From assembly GCA_002898315.1 (NCBI GenBank), contig BEHV01000001.1, forward strand, positions 186,001 through 250,000: a stretch of DNA of 64,000 nt, written 5' to 3'. The stretch is from a bacterium HR19 (GTDB lineage Bacteria; Calescibacteriota; Calescibacteriia; Calescibacteriales; Calescibacteriaceae). This document shows positions 33,324 to 42,470 of the stretch, piece by piece. Position 1 is the stretch's first letter, and every line of letters begins with the position of its first letter. The notes under the pieces were generated by a model. It had not been told where the DNA came from. It did not search any database and saw only the letters and a list, made by a program, of their open reading frames with translations. A program made the translations under genes and the position numbers.

Positions 33324-34994
33324 TTACCCTATCTCTTCAATAGTGTTTGTATCTTTCCTGACTCTGAACTTTTTGAGAAGTATTTTTTCTGTTTTTTCAA
33401 CTTCTGGCTCCTCTATTGAAGATACACGCCAGAACTCAACAACTATTTCATCAGGAGTAACATCACATATCGCATAACCATGATAATGAGAGTTGAAAAA
33501 TTTGAGATTTCTATTAAATTCCAGCAATTTATTTTCTATGCTCTCAAGGGTTTTTTCGTCCAATCTTAGCAACGAACCGAGATTAGCAGATGTTATTGAA
33601 GTTGCGGTAAATTCAACTCCGACTTTTTCTTTTGGGTTAAAAAAGTCATCATAAAGCTCACCCGCAACAAAAGTGTGAAGGTCGCCCGTTACAGCAACAT
33701 AATTTTTTATCTGTTTCTCTTTTATGAAGTTAAATATTTTTTTCCTCTCACCATCATATCCATCCCACTGGTCAAGATTCAGATATGAAATCTGACCCGT
33801 ACTGGAGGTTCCGAAAATCATCTGACTTATACAGACCTCATTTCCGTGAATCTTCCAGATAACCCCGTCTTTATGTGAGCTTTCAAGTTCTTTTAAAAAC
33901 CAATCAAGCTGCTCCGGACCAAGCACAGTGGTTTCTTCCATCTTTCCACAAAAAGCAGCAAGGTATCTTTGTCCAACTGTTCCTTCTCCACATGGGTGAG
34001 GAGACCTGTAAAGTCGCTCATCGGTCATTATCAATCTCATAAGAGTTCCAAATTCAAACTTTCTGAAAATTTTTATCTGTTTGAGTGGGTCTTGCTCGGT
34101 TGGGTTAAAATAAACATCAGCCGGCATGTATTCATACCACGCACGAGATGCGTCTAACCTTCTTTTTATCTGCTCATCAGAACCAAAAAAATCCTTACCG
34201 CTATCAGGGGAGAGAGATTTTGCCGAATCGTTTGCAAACTCGTGGTCATCCCAAATTATGTAGAACGGAAAACTCTCGTGGACCGCTTGTAGATACCTAT
34301 CAGACCTATAAACTTTGTAAAGCGCTCTGTAATCGCTCAGTTCATAAGCGGTTTTTCTCCCAGACGGAAGCTCAAACTGCCTCAGCTGAGCATATTGAAA
34401 CGTTGGAGCTGAAATGGTCTCGTATATGTAATCGCCAAGATGGACGACGAAATCTATATTTTCTTTTGATAGATGATAGAAAGCCGAGTAAAATCCGTTA
34501 GAGTAATCCTGGCATGAAATAAAGGCAAAGCGAATTCTATCTGGATTTTTCTCAATTGTTTTGAAAGTTCCAACAGGAGAAGACAAGTTATCTTTCAAAA
34601 ATCTGTAATAGTATCTTTTTCCCGGAGGTAAGTTTTCTATCTTTTTTTTCAATGTAAAGTCATCGTCAGCTTTTGGAGTAAGGACATCTTGAAAGATGAT
34701 ATTGCTGAAAACTTTGCTTTCGGAAACTTGAACAACAATCGGTGAAGTATCGCCAGCAGTTCTCGTCCAGAGAACAACAGAGCTTTGAGTAATATCACCC
34801 GAGGCGACAGATTGGGGGAAAAGCTCGTAGGAGATTTTCATCCCACCATTCGAAGATGTACCGCAACCCAATCCTGAAAGGAAAGAAGATACCGGAAAGA
34901 ACCTCAGAAGCCAAACCGCGCCTGTTGTTTTAGCAAGAAAAAGAATAAACTCCCTCTTTTCTCTATCTATTTCAGATTTTTTGTTCTGGTTCAT
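33324..34994 (-). CDS. PhoD-family phosphatase/phosphodiesterase, likely lipoprotein
   Basis: A 556-residue exported enzyme. The N-terminus has charges, a hydrophobic stretch and SGLGC with Cys44 as a probable lipidation site; KREF is close to but not a twin-Arg motif. An Ig-like N-terminal domain contains FPQSVASGDITQSSVVLWTR, typical of PhoD. The metal site shows FISCQD, VHLGDYIYE, IWDDHEFANDS and a later GDLHTF. Members hydrolyse phosphodiesters or teichoic acid using Fe and Ca. The ATG at 34994 was preferred to an upstream TTG. Substrate unknown. Confidence 0.9.
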   Translation of the reverse strand: MNQNKKSEIDREKREFILFLAKTTGAVWLLRFFPVSSFLSGLGCGTSSNGGMKISYELFPQSVASGDITQSSVVLWTRTAGDTSPIVVQVSESKVFSNIIFQDVLTPKADDDFTLKKKIENLPPGKRYYYRFLKDNLSSPVGTFKTIEKNPDRIRFAFISCQDYSNGFYSAFYHLSKENIDFVVHLGDYIYETISAPTFQYAQLRQFELPSGRKTAYELSDYRALYKVYRSDRYLQAVHESFPFYIIWDDHEFANDSAKSLSPDSGKDFFGSDEQIKRRLDASRAWYEYMPADVYFNPTEQDPLKQIKIFRKFEFGTLMRLIMTDERLYRSPHPCGEGTVGQRYLAAFCGKMEETTVLGPEQLDWFLKELESSHKDGVIWKIHGNEVCISQMIFGTSSTGQISYLNLDQWDGYDGERKKIFNFIKEKQIKNYVAVTGDLHTFVAGELYDDFFNPKEKVGVEFTATSITSANLGSLLRLDEKTLESIENKLLEFNRNLKFFNSHYHGYAICDVTPDEIVVEFWRVSSIEEPEVEKTEKILLKKFRVRKDTNTIEEIG

Positions 34995-35082
34995 AGAAAA
35001 AATTTTTAGCAAAAATCACAGAAGAAAAATTTAAACAAAAGTTGTAAAAATTTCTCGTGAGACACAAAAATATAGAGAGTTT

Positions 35083-35958
35083 ATGGTCAGCTTTCGTGAG
35101 AAGATAGAAAAAGGAGATAGGTTTCTGATAACCTGTGAAATATCTCCGCCCCGAGGTCCAAACACAGAATCATTTGAGGAAAGGTTAAAAGAAGTCAGAG
35201 GTAAAGTTGATGCAGTAAATCTCACAGATAATCCTATGCTTTCTGTAAGAATGACACCTGTCGTTGCATCACTTTTTGCTATAAAAAATGGCGTAGAACC
35301 CATAATGCAGATAACGTGCAGAGATAGGAACATACTCGGAATAACATCTGACCTCATAGGCGCGTGGGCAATAGGAGTGAGAAATGTTCTCGCTCTGTGG
35401 GGAGATATGCCAAAAGATGGAAAACCAAAAGGGGTGTTTGAGGTAGATACCACAGAACTCATAAAACTTATAACAGGTTTAGGAAAAGGTTTAGATTTCA
35501 GAGGTAATGAGATAAACGGTAAGTGTGATTTTTTCGTAGGCGCAGCTTTGAATCCATTTGACGAAGCAGAAAAACTAAAAGAAAATGCTGAAAAGAAAAT
35601 TTCAGCAGGAGCCAGATTTTTCCAGACACAACCAATATTTGACATAAAAAGCATAACTCAATTTGCAGATTTCGTTTATGAAAACAAAATCAAAGTTCTT
35701 CTGGGAGTGATAATAACTCCTTCTGAAAAAACACTTGAAAACATAAAAAAGTTCGCAAAGGGAATGGTTATACCAGAAGAACTTGAGGAAAACCTGAAAA
35801 AATACGAAAGCAAAGAAGATAAAGAAAAGGTCGCTGTTGAATTCTGCTCAAAACTTATAGAGAAAATAAAACAAATCAAAGTTTTCAGAGGTGTTCATAT
35901 TTACAGCCCAGCAAAAGAATCACTTATAGGAAAACTTCTTGAAATCCTACCGAAATAA
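35083..35958 (+). CDS. metF: Methylenetetrahydrofolate reductase, short form
   Basis: A 291-residue TIM-barrel protein of the MTHFR family, giving 5-methyl-THF for methionine synthesis. CEISPPRGPNTE at the start, the NLTDNP segment, QITCRDRN, and ARFFQTQPIFD are diagnostic. It is somewhat diverged from enteric MetF, and such forms may use reduced ferredoxin or work with a second subunit as in acetogens. No partner gene is adjacent. It is divergent from the PhoD-like gene. Confidence 0.88.
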   Translation: MVSFREKIEKGDRFLITCEISPPRGPNTESFEERLKEVRGKVDAVNLTDNPMLSVRMTPVVASLFAIKNGVEPIMQITCRDRNILGITSDLIGAWAIGVRNVLALWGDMPKDGKPKGVFEVDTTELIKLITGLGKGLDFRGNEINGKCDFFVGAALNPFDEAEKLKENAEKKISAGARFFQTQPIFDIKSITQFADFVYENKIKVLLGVIITPSEKTLENIKKFAKGMVIPEELEENLKKYESKEDKEKVAVEFCSKLIEKIKQIKVFRGVHIYSPAKESLIGKLLEILPK

Positions 35959-35973
35959 TAGATGAGAGAAAGT

Positions 35974-37344
35974 TTAATTTGAAATCACTCTCTCTGGAAG
36001 CCCTATTTTCACCGCTTTGACTCTTGACTCAGAAATCTTTTCAAAAAGTTTCCGAATCATATATGAAAGTTTTTCGCTCTCTTTTTCTCGGAGATTATTT
36101 TTCTCATCTGGCAATCTGTATAGCTCAAATACATCGTAAGGGAAATCTCCCGAGAAGTTAGAATAGATGATTTTGTAATTATCTTCTATAAGAGCAAATA
36201 CTCTTTTCCATTTTTCATTTTCTTTGCACTGCCAACCGCAAGGAGATGACTCTGCAAAAACCACTCTTTTACCGACATCTTTCACCTTTACTCTGTTTTT
36301 CTTTCTGTCAAAAGAAACCAGGGAAACACCATCTGTATCAAAATCGCTTTTTTTGACCCCAAGTATCTCAAGCAGTGTTGGCATTATATCCACCTGCGAT
36401 GCTAAAACATCAACATCTAATCTTTCTATTCCGGGAACTCTTATTATAAGCGGGATTTTTAAGATTTCTTCGTATAATGAAGAGTTCCGGGAAGTTGATG
36501 CGTGTCCAACCCAACCATGCTCAAAAAGTTCCTCGCCATGATCAGCTGTTATAACAACAACAGTTTTATCATATATTCCAAGCTCTTTCAGAAGATTTAT
36601 TATTTTCCCAACTTCGTCATCTTGTCTCCTCAAATCAGCGTCATATAAAAGCTTCACATATTCTATCTCATCTTCACTGAGCTCAATCTTTTCAGATTCT
36701 TTGTAAACTGTTTTCTTTTCCAAGATAGGTTTTAATTTCTCATAATTTACATTTTTGAGATTTATTTTTGATTCCGAAAGAAAAAGGTTGATATACTCCT
36801 CGGGAGGGTCATAAGGTAGGTGAGGACCTCTGAGATGGAACCAGACAAAAAAAGTTTCATCTTTATGCTTTTTGAGAAAATCAAATATATTATTCCCAGA
36901 GAATTCAAATCCTAAATTTCCGATTGTATCGCCGGTCCAGTGTTCTGCGTATGTTCTCCAGCCATTTTCTCTCAATGCCTCAACAGGAGTTTTTATATTC
37001 TGGTTGAGGACAAGTCCTCTGACGAGAACCCCGTGCGTAGTAGGAAATAGAGAAGAGAATATTGAAACAAGTGAAGGAGAAGTCCATCCGGAAACCGCAT
37101 AGAATTTCCTGAAAACGATTCCTTCTTCTGCAAGTTCATCTATATTGGGAGTCGTCTTTCTCTTATTTCCGTAGCATGAAAGGTTTTCCGCCCTCAGACT
37201 ATCTATTGTCAGGAAAAGAACTTTGAATTTCTCATCTGGTAAAGCTTTTCCGAAAGGTAGAGCAATAAAAGCCACAAAAAACATAAACTTAAAAAGTAAA
37301 AAAGAAAAATTCCAGAACATTCTTGGAATAATTCCTTTACTCAT
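35974..37344 (-). CDS. Alkaline phosphatase superfamily (sulfatase-fold) hydrolase
   Basis: A 456-residue exported protein: a hydrophobic N-terminal segment (FLLFKFMFFVAFIALPFG) and then a sulfatase-like fold with FLTIDSLRAENLSCYG, TTPNIDELAEEG, TADHGEELFEHG and VGHAST. The nucleophile region is SGWTSPSLVSIFSS. This lacks the Cys/Ser-x-Pro-x-Arg needed for formylglycine, so it may be a phosphodiesterase or phosphoglycerol/phosphoethanolamine transferase that uses Thr or Ser. Start choice: ATG at 37344, or ATG at 37320 which has a better AAGGA upstream; a TTG at 37383 is unlikely. It is convergent with metF. Confidence 0.8.
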   Translation of the reverse strand: MSKGIIPRMFWNFSFLLFKFMFFVAFIALPFGKALPDEKFKVLFLTIDSLRAENLSCYGNKRKTTPNIDELAEEGIVFRKFYAVSGWTSPSLVSIFSSLFPTTHGVLVRGLVLNQNIKTPVEALRENGWRTYAEHWTGDTIGNLGFEFSGNNIFDFLKKHKDETFFVWFHLRGPHLPYDPPEEYINLFLSESKINLKNVNYEKLKPILEKKTVYKESEKIELSEDEIEYVKLLYDADLRRQDDEVGKIINLLKELGIYDKTVVVITADHGEELFEHGWVGHASTSRNSSLYEEILKIPLIIRVPGIERLDVDVLASQVDIMPTLLEILGVKKSDFDTDGVSLVSFDRKKNRVKVKDVGKRVVFAESSPCGWQCKENEKWKRVFALIEDNYKIIYSNFSGDFPYDVFELYRLPDEKNNLREKESEKLSYMIRKLFEKISESRVKAVKIGLPERVISN

Positions 37345-37443
37345 AGGGAAAAATTTTATTTTTAAATTCAGATCAGATTTCAACTTCTAATGAATTGCTT
37401 GAATCTTATTTTTTTAATCTTCTCTGCTCTGAAATAAGCAGAG

Positions 37444-37854
37444 TTATCTTGATGTTTTCTTCTCTATTATTTCTTTTATGGGGTCGTAATCTTTCTTTTC
37501 CTCGTCAGGAGCGTTTTTTGTTTTTTGATACTCTTTGAAATCTGCGACGGGCTTTTGTCTTACCTTCACTTCACCTCCGTTTTCAACAAAACCCTCCTTT
37601 CTTTCAACAGAATCTGCACTTCTTGAACTCTCCAACTGCTCATCATAATATCGGGGAGTAATGTAATTTTGAATTTTCGTTTCCTTCTTCATCTCTTTTT
37701 CCTTAGTTTTTTCTTTTTCGTTTTGAATACCGCTCAGGACTTCATCTTTCACCTTTATGCATATTTTCCATTTCCCAAAGCTCACATCTAAAAATCTTGA
37801 AATTATGAGGGAAAAAATTCCAAAGAAAACAAGATAGACAAAAAATCTTATCAT
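37444..37854 (-). CDS. Hypothetical protein with one N-terminal membrane helix
   Basis: A 136-residue protein: an N-terminal membrane segment (about residues 3-20, FFVYLVFFGIFSLIIS) then a highly charged Lys/Glu region without recognisable fold. It resembles a membrane-anchored disordered tail and I know no family. The start ATG is at the membrane segment. It lies upstream of the sulfatase-fold gene, 99 bases away on the same strand, and downstream of the DsrE-like gene. Confidence 0.55.
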   Translation of the reverse strand: MIRFFVYLVFFGIFSLIISRFLDVSFGKWKICIKVKDEVLSGIQNEKEKTKEKEMKKETKIQNYITPRYYDEQLESSRSADSVERKEGFVENGGEVKVRQKPVADFKEYQKTKNAPDEEKKDYDPIKEIIEKKTSR

Positions 37855-37915
37855 AAATTTGATTTTAAAAATTTGAATATTCTGCCGATTTGCGCAAAAT
37901 CAAAAAAGTAGAAGA

Positions 37916-38191
37916 TTATATAGCCAAAATGAAAGAGTCATATTGAAGAAAATCATCTTCTATATCTTCAAAGTTTTTTATCTCAAATTCTCCTCCCATA
38001 TATTTGAGTGCAGATAGAAACTCCTCGACTTCGCCCTTCATCTTATCATCTGAAAAATCAAGAGAGACATCAGGAGACAAAACGAGCTTTACTTTATTTC
38101 CTCTCAGAGTTATTCCGAGAGCCATCCTGATTGTTTCAAAAACACGTTTCGGGTCAGAACTATCGGAAATGAAAACAAGGCACCTTCTCAT
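37916..38191 (-). CDS. DsrE-like small protein
   Basis: A 91-residue protein from ATG 38191 (RRCLVFISDSSDPKRVFETIRMALGITLRGNKVKLVL). The order strand, DP-K/R helix, LRGNKV strand is that of the DsrE/DsrF/TusD group, which handle sulfur or form homomultimers. The Cys used in sulfur transfer by active TusD/DsrE is not visible in the usual position. Further in-frame residues upstream of 38191 look non-homologous. A role in sulfur relay is possible but unproven. Confidence 0.55.
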   Translation of the reverse strand: MRRCLVFISDSSDPKRVFETIRMALGITLRGNKVKLVLSPDVSLDFSDDKMKGEVEEFLSALKYMGGEFEIKNFEDIEDDFLQYDSFILAI

Positions 38192-38365
38192 AAAGCATTT
38201 TAAATTAAGCAGAAAATAAAACTTTTCGTAAAAATCGCCACATTTTCTCACATCTCAAACTCTCAATACAAAAACGGTTTCAGATTTTCAATCAAGACCG
38301 AGAGAACAACTTAAAATTAATTTTCTTGATTTGCAGAAATATCTTTTCAACGCTATCGTAAAGAT

Positions 38366-39451
38366 ATGAAAAAAAGGTTTATAATTCTGAGTGATCTTCA
38401 TCTTGGAGAAGGAAGGATTGTCAACGGTCAGATAAACTACAAAGAAGATTTTGTATATGATGAAGATTTCTATGAATTTTTAAGGTGGTGGGTAAAAGAT
38501 TCTCAATCTTCGGGATATGATTTTACACTTGTGCTGAACGGAGATATATTTGACATAATAAAATCTATACACAAAAAAGGTAAAGTTTACAAAAAAGATG
38601 TTTTTCAGTTCCTTGATACTTCTATAAACAATCACAGAATATTTTTCAACGCTTTGAAGGATTTTGAATCAGAAGGTGGGAAAATCATATACATAGTAGG
38701 GAATCATGACCATCCTGTCGCCTCTCCTGAAATTCAGACATTCATATTAGAAAAAGCAGGATTGAAAACAAAGTTTATCAAAAGAGAATTTTTTGAAGAT
38801 GGTCTGTGGATAGAGCATGGAAATAAATACGAGGTTATAAACAGAACAGACCTTGTCAATATCTGGCTGAAAGATGAAAGTGGGGAAGAAATCCTTAACA
38901 TGCCGTGGGGGACAAGATTTGTGGTGGAAGTTGTAGCTTCATTTGCTTTTGAAAAACCATATCTTGATAGATGGAGACCTCTTGGAAAAGCGATGAAGTG
39001 GGGACTGATATTTGACACAAAGATAACTCTTCTCGCTATAATAAGAATGATAAAATTCGTGATAAAAAATAGAAAAATCTACGACCCAATAAGAAGAAGA
39101 TATATTTTCATACCTTTAAGCAGTATCACCGATGCTATGGGACACAAAATTGTAGATAGGTCTGCAAAAATTCTGCTCAAAAGACCAGATATAAAAGCAG
39201 TTGTAATGGGACACACTCACAAGGCACTCCTTGAAAGATATATAGATAAAGTATATGCAAATTCCGGAACTTGGGTCCCATTCGTATCGTTTGACGCACC
39301 ATACATAGGAATCGTAGATAAAAGAAGTTTTGTCATAGCAGATATACCAGAAAGCAAAAATAATATCTTCATAGGAGCTTTTATATGGCATGGAAGAGAA
39401 AGAATGTTTGAAGAGATAAAAGAAATCAGATACTCTGCTCAAAATCTATGA
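38366..39451 (+). CDS. Calcineurin-like metallophosphoesterase
   Basis: A 361-residue phosphoesterase with the two-metal motifs DLHLGE (residues 10-15), VLNGDIFD, GNHDHPV, and the C-terminal GHTHKALLE. The middle carries an insertion of about 100 residues (from WIEHGNKYEV to the DAMGHK region) including a hydrophobic helix (ITLLAIIRMIKFVI) that may contact membrane. LpxH and related UDP-diacylglucosamine hydrolases share the layout, but the insertion argues against a firm assignment. The ATG is clear and 35 bases separate it from the RNB gene downstream. Confidence 0.82.
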   Translation: MKKRFIILSDLHLGEGRIVNGQINYKEDFVYDEDFYEFLRWWVKDSQSSGYDFTLVLNGDIFDIIKSIHKKGKVYKKDVFQFLDTSINNHRIFFNALKDFESEGGKIIYIVGNHDHPVASPEIQTFILEKAGLKTKFIKREFFEDGLWIEHGNKYEVINRTDLVNIWLKDESGEEILNMPWGTRFVVEVVASFAFEKPYLDRWRPLGKAMKWGLIFDTKITLLAIIRMIKFVIKNRKIYDPIRRRYIFIPLSSITDAMGHKIVDRSAKILLKRPDIKAVVMGHTHKALLERYIDKVYANSGTWVPFVSFDAPYIGIVDKRSFVIADIPESKNNIFIGAFIWHGRERMFEEIKEIRYSAQNL

Positions 39452-39485
39452 GAAAATAAAATTTATGTTCTGAACAATTCAGAAG

Positions 39486-41483
39486 ATGAGAGGACCAGAA
39501 AAATTTAACGAGTGGAACTTCTTTGTTCTGTACTTTGATAAAGGAAAACTTCTCCCCGGGATAGTAAAAAACGAAAGTTATGGCAAAATACTTATCATAA
39601 CAGAGGAAGGAAAAGAAAAGTTCATAAGCGAATCGCAGATACTTATCAAATCAAAAACCAGAGAAGAAAACCTCTTTGAGAAAATCAAAAAACTGAAAGA
39701 AGAGATAGACCTCAAACTCATCTGGGAAATAGCACTATCTTCTCCTGATGTCAGAGAAATAGACACAAAAGAGATGGCAAATATAATATTTCAAAAAGCA
39801 GATGCAGAGTCAGTATCAGCAATACTCCTAAAACTATATTCAGAAGAAAATATTTACTTCAAAAAGAAAGGAGAAAAATGGGAAGTCAGAGAAGAGAAAG
39901 ATGTAGAAAAAATCATGTCTCAGAGAAAAATAGAAGAAGAAGAAAAAAGAAAAACAGAAGAAGCGAAATCTTGGTTAAGCAAACTACAACCTGAAATAGA
40001 AAAGGTATTACAAACTTCACTCATCTCTTTTTTCAATTCAGATTTTCCAAAATACGAAGAGAAAATTCCTGATGTAGTAAAAGAAAAGCTGAACGAGATA
40101 AAAAACGGTTTCATAAATAACGAAATCAAAAGAACAGAAATACTTCCGTATAGCAGAGAAGAAGATATTTTCAAGATTCTGTGTTTTTTCGGAATCATAG
40201 ACCCGTATGATAATTTTTTTATTGAGAGGTTCAAGATAAATTACAGACCCCTTGAATTTGAGATTCACCCACTTGAAGAGTTCAAAAAGCAAAAGGAAAA
40301 AGGAGAAAGAGAGAAAATAAAAAATCCATCATATTCAATAGACCTTGAAGGGACAGAAATAAGAGATGACGCTTTCTCAAAAATCACAGAAAATGAAATA
40401 ATGGTGCATATAGCAGATGCAACACTTCTTGACAACGAAAAATTTATAAAAGAAGTGATAAAGAGAGGAAAAACAATTTTTTTCCCAGAAGGAAAGGTTG
40501 ATATGCTACCCCAAAAGGTGGTAAAAGAGCTTTCTCTGGATTCAAAAAAATTAAAACCCGCATTAACCATCAAAATAAAATTTTCAGCACTTGGAGATAA
40601 ATTTGAAGTTAAAAATGTTGAGATTTTCAAATCAGAAGTAGAAATAGAAGAGAATTTTGAATTTTCAAACTGTGATGAGCGAGTATCAGAAATCATTGAG
40701 TTTGGGAAAAAACTATATGAGATAAGGACAGAAAAACTCGGCGGTTTAGACCTTATATCAGATGACTTCGCGATATTTTTAAAAGATAAAAACATAGAAG
40801 TGCAAAGATGGAGAGTAAACGATTCAAGAATAGCGGTAGCTGAAATATCTATGCTATGCTCACATGCAATAGCTCTCTTTTGCAAAGAAAACAATATTCC
40901 TGTTTTCTATCGCAGGTCAATACTCCCAGATGAGATAAAATCAAAAATCAAAAATTTCAGAGAACAATCAAAAAACATGAACTTTCCAAGACCTTACGTG
41001 CTATGGAAGAACATAAGGGCAGGAAGAGTGATAGAAACAACAACAACCCCGAGCGGAGCGGAATCAATAGGATACCCACTTTACGCTTGGGGAACATCTC
41101 CTCTGCGAAGAAGCTGGGATTTCATAAACATAATCCAGATAGGAAGATTTCTTGATAAAAAAGAACTTATGAGAAAAGAACATCTTGATGTAATAAAAGA
41201 TGAAATAGAAACCACAATAGGGAAAATAGAAACAGCAGAAGATATGAGATATAGATTTCTACTCTGCGTTTACATAATCAAAAAATTAAAAGGGAAAGTC
41301 ATTGAAGGGCTCGTAGTGGAAAGAAAAGATACAGGAAAGGAAAAACAATATGTTTTTTGGATAGATGAGATAGCATCTTTTGTAAAGGGAAATTCAGAAA
41401 AGGATTTTGACGAACTTCAGACCGTAAAACTTATGCTTTCTGCTAATCCTTTGAAACTAAGTATATCAGCAAAACCAATTTAA
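39486..41483 (+). CDS. RNB-domain (RNase II/R family) protein with an altered active site
   Basis: A 665-residue protein with an RNB exoribonuclease core. An N-terminal region has a KOW-like beta part and winged-helix-like LIWEIALSSPDV. In the core, the metal-binding segment is D286-L-E-G-T-E-I292-R-D294-D295, where RNase II has four Asp (D201, D207, D209, D210); I292 replaces D207. HIADAT and the helical core, with SIGYPLYAWGTSPLRR near the end of the catalytic part, confirm the family. It lacks a clear S1 tail. It could be an active 3'-5' RNase with weaker metal binding or a regulatory paralogue. The gene is 35 bases after the phosphoesterase. Confidence 0.85.
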   Translation: MRGPEKFNEWNFFVLYFDKGKLLPGIVKNESYGKILIITEEGKEKFISESQILIKSKTREENLFEKIKKLKEEIDLKLIWEIALSSPDVREIDTKEMANIIFQKADAESVSAILLKLYSEENIYFKKKGEKWEVREEKDVEKIMSQRKIEEEEKRKTEEAKSWLSKLQPEIEKVLQTSLISFFNSDFPKYEEKIPDVVKEKLNEIKNGFINNEIKRTEILPYSREEDIFKILCFFGIIDPYDNFFIERFKINYRPLEFEIHPLEEFKKQKEKGEREKIKNPSYSIDLEGTEIRDDAFSKITENEIMVHIADATLLDNEKFIKEVIKRGKTIFFPEGKVDMLPQKVVKELSLDSKKLKPALTIKIKFSALGDKFEVKNVEIFKSEVEIEENFEFSNCDERVSEIIEFGKKLYEIRTEKLGGLDLISDDFAIFLKDKNIEVQRWRVNDSRIAVAEISMLCSHAIALFCKENNIPVFYRRSILPDEIKSKIKNFREQSKNMNFPRPYVLWKNIRAGRVIETTTTPSGAESIGYPLYAWGTSPLRRSWDFINIIQIGRFLDKKELMRKEHLDVIKDEIETTIGKIETAEDMRYRFLLCVYIIKKLKGKVIEGLVVERKDTGKEKQYVFWIDEIASFVKGNSEKDFDELQTVKLMLSANPLKLSISAKPI

Positions 41484-41507
41484 AGGTTAGAAATGAAAAG
41501 CGAGAGG

Positions 41508-42413
41508 TTATCTCTTTTCTCTTGCTCTTGGGTCAAAGAAAGCATAAGCTATTTCTGAAAGAATATTCATTGAAACCAAAATAGTTGTGAAAACAAGCGT
41601 TAAAGCCATAACAACAGGATAATCTCTATCTACAACAGACAAAACAAAGTATCTTCCCATTCCTGGTATTGCGAAGACCGTTTCAACTATAAAACTGCCG
41701 GTTATTAAAAAAGCAAAAAGCATCCCACCAACGCTGAAAACAGAAGATAAGGAAGCGGAAACAACATGTAGAAGGAATCTGAATCTCCCTATTCCTTTTG
41801 CCTTTGCAAATTTCACGAAGTCCTCTTGGAGCGTCATAAGAGTAGAAGTGCGTGTAAGTTTAGCTATGTAAAGCGCAGGTCCGAAAGATAAAGTCGCCAC
41901 TGGTAGAATATAGTGCTTCCAACCTTCCCACAGAGCCGGCGGTAATATCTTCAACCAAACAGAAAAAACCAGAATCAAAAAAGAAGCAAAAACAAACGAA
42001 GGGATTGATATCCCGAAAGAAAAAAGTGATTCAAAAGTTCTGCCGAAACGAAAAGCAGAAAAAACTCCGATAGCAATCCCAAAAAATATAGAAACCAGAA
42101 AGGAGATCGCACCTAACTTAAAAGAAACCGGAAATGTGTCTTTTATTATATCGTTTGCAGTCCTGTGAACGAATTTGTATGACGGTCCCAAATCTCCTCT
42201 CAGAACTCCACTCAAATAAATCATAAATTGCTCATAAAGAGGTTTATCTAAATGAAATTTTCTCTCTATATTTCTTTTTATCTCCTCGGGGAGCTTTTTT
42301 TCTTTATCAAACGGACCACCCGGAACTATTCTCAAAAGAAAAAATGTTGCAGTTATCACAAGAAGTATTACCGTAGCTCCCGAAAAAAAGCGTCTGAGTA
42401 CGAATCCAAACAT
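41508..42413 (-). CDS. Peptide-type ABC transporter permease (DppB/OppB family)
   Basis: A 301-residue permease with about six membrane helices. The N-terminus FVLRRFFSGATVILLVITATFFLLRIVPGGP (here shown only by its ends: FVLRRF and RIVPGGP) is typical of DppB. The EAA loop is FVKFAKAKGIGRFRFL, and FIVETVFAIPGMGRYFV with DYPVVMALTL completes the pattern. It lies alone between the RNB gene and lnt, far from the DppC-type gene (9.9 kb) and the binding protein (3.6 kb). It probably assembles with them. Confidence 0.93.
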   Translation of the reverse strand: MFGFVLRRFFSGATVILLVITATFFLLRIVPGGPFDKEKKLPEEIKRNIERKFHLDKPLYEQFMIYLSGVLRGDLGPSYKFVHRTANDIIKDTFPVSFKLGAISFLVSIFFGIAIGVFSAFRFGRTFESLFSFGISIPSFVFASFLILVFSVWLKILPPALWEGWKHYILPVATLSFGPALYIAKLTRTSTLMTLQEDFVKFAKAKGIGRFRFLLHVVSASLSSVFSVGGMLFAFLITGSFIVETVFAIPGMGRYFVLSVVDRDYPVVMALTLVFTTILVSMNILSEIAYAFFDPRAREKR

Positions 42414-42470
42414 AATAAATTTTAACCAATTAAATTTTTATAATTTAATTTATTTGAAAATGAACTGGAG

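Noticed and set aside
37889-37898. Palindrome TTTGCGCAAA upstream of the 37444 gene
   Set aside because: Perfect but only 10 bases and single; no second site or known regulator match.
41494-41518. Imperfect hairpin with GAAAA/TTTTC and GAGA/TCTC arms between two converging genes
   Set aside because: Weak AT-rich stem with a bulge and no clean T-run; not enough for a terminator call.
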